Part shown: positions 5,104-5,994 of the stretch, piece after piece
Layout of the letters: each line of letters starts with the position of its first letter
Position numbering within the stretch: the first letter of the stretch is position 1
Source of the DNA: an uncultured Lachnospiraceae bacterium
GTDB lineage: Bacteria > Bacillota > Clostridia > Lachnospirales > Lachnospiraceae
Length of the DNA: 5,994 nt
NCBI GenBank assembly: GCA_902782815.1
Contig: CACZOS010000428.1
Span: 1-5,994, forward strand
Direction: 5' to 3'
Position numbers and translations under genes: made by a program
The notes under the pieces: generated by a model
Seen by the model: the letters and a program-made list of their open reading frames with translations, nothing else
Database searches by the model: none
What the model was told of the DNA's origin: nothing

Positions 5104-5994
5104 ATGTCCATTCAGATTGAAATCAAAAAAAAGCTGGGTAACTTTTTCCTGGATATCGATTTCCGCTCAGAATCACGGAGGATCGGTATCCTGGGCAGGT
5201 CGGGTTCCGGAAAGAGCATGACATTAAAATGTATAGCAGGGATCGAATGCCCGGATCAGGGGATCATCCGGCTGGATGACCGCTTACTCTTTGATGGAGG
5301 GAAAAAGATCAATCCCCGGCCCCGGAAGAGAAATGTGGGTTACCTCTTCCAAAACTATGCCCTCTTTCCCACCATGACCGTAAGGGAGAATATCGGAGTC
5401 GGAATCAAAGAAAAAAAGGCAGTAAAGAACGAAATTGTGGATTCCTTTATCCGCAAATTTGAACTGGAGGGTCTGGAAAGCAGACTTCCCGCGGAACTGT
5501 CCGGCGGACAGCAGCAGAGAGTGGCGCTGGCAAGGATCCTGGCCTATGAACCTGATGCCATCCTGCTGGATGAACCCTTCTCCGCCCTGGATATCCATCT
5601 TAAGGACCGGCTGCAGCATGAACTGCTTGAACTCCTTAAGGATTACTCAGGGACAGTCATCATGGTTTCGCACAGCCGGGATGAAATCTACCGGTTCAGC
5701 CAGGAGGTTCTGGTCATTGACCGGGGTCATTCCATATGTCATGGTAATAAAGAAGAAATATTTACGCGGCCTTTACGGAAGGAAGCTGCCGGGATAACGG
5801 GCTGCAAAAATATTGTCAGGGCGGAAAGGAGGGATGATCATACCCTCTACATACCCGATTGGGATCTGCTCCTCCATCTTGATCAGATCATTCCCGATAA
5901 CACGGCATGGATGGGGATACGTGCCCATGATTTCTCTCCGGTCTGGGGAGATAGGGAGAAAAATTCCCTGCCTGTTCTGGAGGCCAGGATCGAC
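5104..5994 (+). CDS. modC: Molybdate ABC transporter ATP-binding protein ModC, 3' end outside window
   Basis: My reading of this frame gives 297 residues with no stop before the window edge; ModC is usually about 350, so roughly 50 are missing. It is the ATPase that powers molybdate import with ModB. All nucleotide-binding motifs are present in order: Walker A GRSGSGKS (31-38), Q-loop Q83 in YLFQNYALFP, ABC signature LSGGQQQR (132-139), Walker B ILLDEP (153-158), D-loop SALD (160-163) and H-loop H190. The switch region reads VSHSRDE in place of the usual VTHD. From about residue 226 (TGCKNI) a C-terminal region begins that should be the TOBE/Mop-like regulatory part; the visible segment includes GIRAHDF (272-278). 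It starts 9 nt after modB with a very strong ribosome site. A separate ORF in another frame at 5435-5797 is a shadow. A sulfate or tungstate importer ATPase is possible on sequence alone, but the neighbours favour molybdate. Confidence 0.95.
   Translation, partial: MSIQIEIKKKLGNFFLDIDFRSESRRIGILGRSGSGKSMTLKCIAGIECPDQGIIRLDDRLLFDGGKKINPRPRKRNVGYLFQNYALFPTMTVRENIGVGIKEKKAVKNEIVDSFIRKFELEGLESRLPAELSGGQQQRVALARILAYEPDAILLDEPFSALDIHLKDRLQHELLELLKDYSGTVIMVSHSRDEIYRFSQEVLVIDRGHSICHGNKEEIFTRPLRKEAAGITGCKNIVRAERRDDHTLYIPDWDLLLHLDQIIPDNTAWMGIRAHDFSPVWGDREKNSLPVLEARID

Noticed and set aside
206..5619. Numerous minus-strand ORFs of 60-144 residues
   Set aside because: Each lies antisense to a strongly supported + strand gene and shows low-complexity or implausible protein composition; none has a recognisable motif.
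5435..5797. 120-residue + strand ORF within modC
   Set aside because: It is in a different frame from the modC reading, which holds all ABC ATPase motifs. Its product has no recognisable family features.

Overview
The window is a tightly packed, single-strand (+) molybdenum island of seven genes. It has cofactor-biosynthesis genes on the left and a molybdate ABC importer on the right. By eye the base composition is close to half G+C. Strong AGGAGG-type ribosome binding sites, gaps of a few bases, frequent AGA/AGG arginine codons and a lipoprotein-type binding protein all point to a Gram-positive anaerobe. The protein style, especially the Cys-rich tail of the first gene and the MOSC-MogA fusion, suggests Clostridia, probably Lachnospiraceae. 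That placement is inference from memory of the families, not a search result.

Layout. Positions 1-285 hold the 3' end of a MoeA-like molybdopterin-binding protein with a four-cysteine tail. It is followed 2 nt later by moeA (288-1517), then moaA (1522-2487), then a fused MOSC + MogA/MoaB-type protein (2490-3425). A 47-nt A+T-rich gap with a perfect 7-bp inverted repeat separates these from modA (3473-4333). A 65-nt gap follows, holding a terminator-like hairpin and a U-rich tract that could pair with the next Shine-Dalgarno. Then come modB (4399-5094) and modC (5104 to the right edge, incomplete). No gene-free stretch exceeds 65 nt. I saw no tRNA, rRNA, CRISPR, insertion sequence or riboswitch.

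How the genes work together. ModA, ModB and ModC would capture and import molybdate. MoaA, with a MoaC not present here, starts conversion of GTP to cyclic pyranopterin monophosphate. The MogA half of the fusion would adenylylate molybdopterin, and MoeA would insert molybdate and release AMP. The MOSC half and the truncated first protein probably act in a later or enzyme-specific step such as sulfuration, insertion or delivery of the cofactor. The client enzyme and moaC, moaE, moaD and any nucleotidyltransferase (mobA/mocA) must lie outside the window. The set is a recognisable molybdenum-cofactor operon. Its less ordinary parts are the Cys-rich tail, the MOSC-MogA fusion, and the two structured intergenic regions around modA.
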